64,000 nucleotides of DNA from Glandiceps talaboti (Eukaryota; Hemichordata; Enteropneusta; Spengelidae): positions 4,097,922-4,161,921 of the forward strand of contig NC_135563.1 of NCBI RefSeq assembly GCF_964340395.1. The letters are read 5' to 3'. The translations under genes were made by a program, and so were the position numbers. The notes beneath the pieces are model-generated. The model was not told the origin of the DNA and searched no databases. It saw only the letters and a list, made by a program, of their open reading frames with translations. This document shows, piece after piece, positions 62,448 to 64,000 of this stretch (the first letter of the stretch is position 1; every line of letters begins with the position of its first letter).

Positions 62448-62592
62448 GGGAGCCTTCAGTATTTACAAGGGGGGGAGGCCCGGAGGAAATCACACATGGT
62501 CTGTTAAGAAAAACATGACCCTCCAATTTGTCCCATTTTGAAAAACATGACCTTCCCCATGACATTTGCTTATACTGAACGTTAATCAATGA
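62448..62592 (+). mobile_element. G-rich MITE end, copy 3 (intron 1 of copy C)
   Basis: Same insertion and position, 214 bp after exon 1, as 49787-49930 in copy B. Confidence 0.55.
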
Positions 62593-62671
62593 CGCGTTTT
62601 ATGCCATGGTATGATGACACACTGAAAATGCAAATCGGAAACTTGATTGGTGAGCTTAAGCATTCAGACAC

Positions 62672-64000
62672 ACTGGTCAGTTTTTCCAGCCTGGGGGGAT
62701 AGGGGTGGTCAGAGTTTTTTCATTGGGCCGACAAAAAGTCACTGACCCCCGTGAATAAAGTTTCAAAGCATATTGACAGAAAGCTGTAGAGGGAAGAGCT
62801 TTTGAGACTGGGATATGTCCACCTATTGTGTGAGTGTGTGTGTATGGGGTTGGGGTTGGGGGGGGTTGGGTTGGAGGATTTTTACTCCTAAAGGCAATTT
62901 TTAGGCTATTCATAGTCACTTTCAGACAATAATTTGCAAGCTTTACAATGTAAAAAGCAACTACATATGGTTGAAACATTTTTAAAATAAAGTTTCATAG
63001 CATCCTGACAATAAGAGGTGGAGGAAAGAACTTTGATTTCAGACTGGGACATGTCTACCTCTTATGGGGGGGGGGGGTTCTAGGTCTCCCCCTAGAAGCC
63101 CTAGAGGATTTTTACTCTTAAGCCAATTTCAGGCTATTCATAGACACTTTCAGACAATAATTTGCAAGGTTTACAAGACAACTCTAACATGTAAAAAGCA
63201 ACTACATATGGTTGAAACATTTTTGAAATAAAGTTTGATAGCATCTTGACAGTAAGAGGTAGAGGGAAGAACTTTGATTTGAGACTGGGATATGTCTACC
63301 TCTTATGGGAGTCCTAGTGGGTCTCCCCTAGAAGCTTTTGAAGTTTTTTAAAACCAATTTTGTTGAATCTTATTATTGGTTTAACGAATGAGTGGCCTCT
63401 GGGGTGATGGAGTCCAAGGGGTTTTTCCCCTGGCAGATCTGGCAGTTTTTTGTTTCTATTTATGGAATTTTTAGGTTATTCATAGCCTCTGAGGTAGTAT
63501 TGCCAAGCTTCGAAAAGCTAAAGTAAATATAACTTTTAAAATAAGTTTTCATGTAGCATTGGTATAGGGGCATTGATATTGCATGTATAGTAAAGTTACT
63601 GATGTGTTAGAGTACTTTAGGAGGTCATACCTAGTGTACAATAGAAACTTGAATTTGATTTGTGATGATACATGTAGTGTCTGAAATAGGAAGTATATCA
63701 TCCCTTCTGACAAATGCATACTGAAGAGACTAGAACAATTTAGATTAAGTTCTTTTATAAACTATCTAATAGTATGAAGAATACGATAACAAAACCTTCA
63801 AGTTCACTTTTGCCCCAAAGTGTAAGATAAGTGAAGCACTGATTGTGAAACAGCCAAACATTTACATGGCATGTTCTGTAATTAGTGTGGTAGCTAGGTA
63901 ATACATGTATTATATGTATAATTTTATGTATACTAGTAGTTATGTTTGAACCCTTACAAGAAGTAATATTTAAAAAATTTATGAAAGAAACAGAGACAAG
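62672..64000. mobile_element. Inverted, diverged relative of the 2.0 kb transposon (cut by window end)
   Basis: Starts GGTCAGTTTTTCCAGCCTGG, a decayed version of the terminal repeat. The subrepeats that follow (ACTTTCAGACAATAATTTGC, AAAAAGCAACTACATATGG) are the reverse complement of those in 50651-52647, and near 63860-63910 it matches the reverse complement of about 50960-51000. By that alignment only a few hundred bases lie beyond the window. Confidence 0.75.

Larger units (their letters stand above)
54658..62592 (+). repeat. Segmental duplication, block B
   Basis: Homologous to 44068-49930. It carries exons 3-8 of copy B, the terminal-exon minisatellite (shorter here), a hAT relic with a 131-bp deletion, the 31-bp array (much longer here) and exon 1 of copy C. 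It ends in intron 1 of copy C where the blocks lose similarity. Confidence 0.85.

Overview
This is a nuclear metazoan locus: AT-rich, intron-dense, with short coding exons and GT-AG introns, poly(A) signals, many micro- and minisatellites, MITE-like elements, LINE 3'-end relics and one short TTAGGG array. The repeat style (long CTGT, TATG and TG tracts, G-rich MITE ends, tandem subrepeat elements) suggests a marine invertebrate, possibly a deuterostome or lophotrochozoan. I cannot resolve the taxon further from the sequence alone.

All three host loci are on the + strand. (1) From 2563 to 14354 lie the last four coding exons of an unrecognised, charged, probably coiled-coil protein; its 5' exons are to the left of the window or not visible. 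A 9.7 kb intron holds most of its sequence, filled with minisatellites, a composite repeat and a near-perfect 91-nt hairpin. (2) From 19814 to 36959 lies a complete 17-coding-exon REC8-type meiotic cohesin kleisin, predicted at 750 residues. A probable non-coding first exon ends at 19384, below a promoter-like stretch with E2F-like and CCAAT motifs. (3) From about 44 kb to the right end is a tandem array of a PLP fold-type-II serine/threonine dehydratase / serine racemase-like gene. Copy A is a 5'-truncated, internally deleted remnant (44249-46707). Copy B is complete, with 8 exons and 329 residues (49435-58139). Copy C shows only exon 1 (62096-62234) before the window ends.

The array is built from a duplicated block, 44068-49930 and 54658-62592, that runs from intron 2 of one copy into intron 1 of the next. 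The blocks are close to identical in exons but differ in minisatellite length, microsatellite length and several deletions. Two minisatellites belong to the unit: a roughly 71-bp array made from the last coding codons of the gene, and a 31-bp array upstream of exon 1 (about 8 units before copy B, about 60 before copy C).

Between REC8 and the array is a 49-bp satellite of about 66 units (38385-41625), each unit carrying the splice-donor-like GTAAGT. A 2.0 kb non-autonomous DNA transposon with 31-bp terminal inverted repeats and TAA target duplication sits in intron 1 of copy B, and an inverted relative sits in intron 1 of copy C. No CRISPR, operon or prokaryotic feature is present, and I found no convincing tRNA or rRNA gene.
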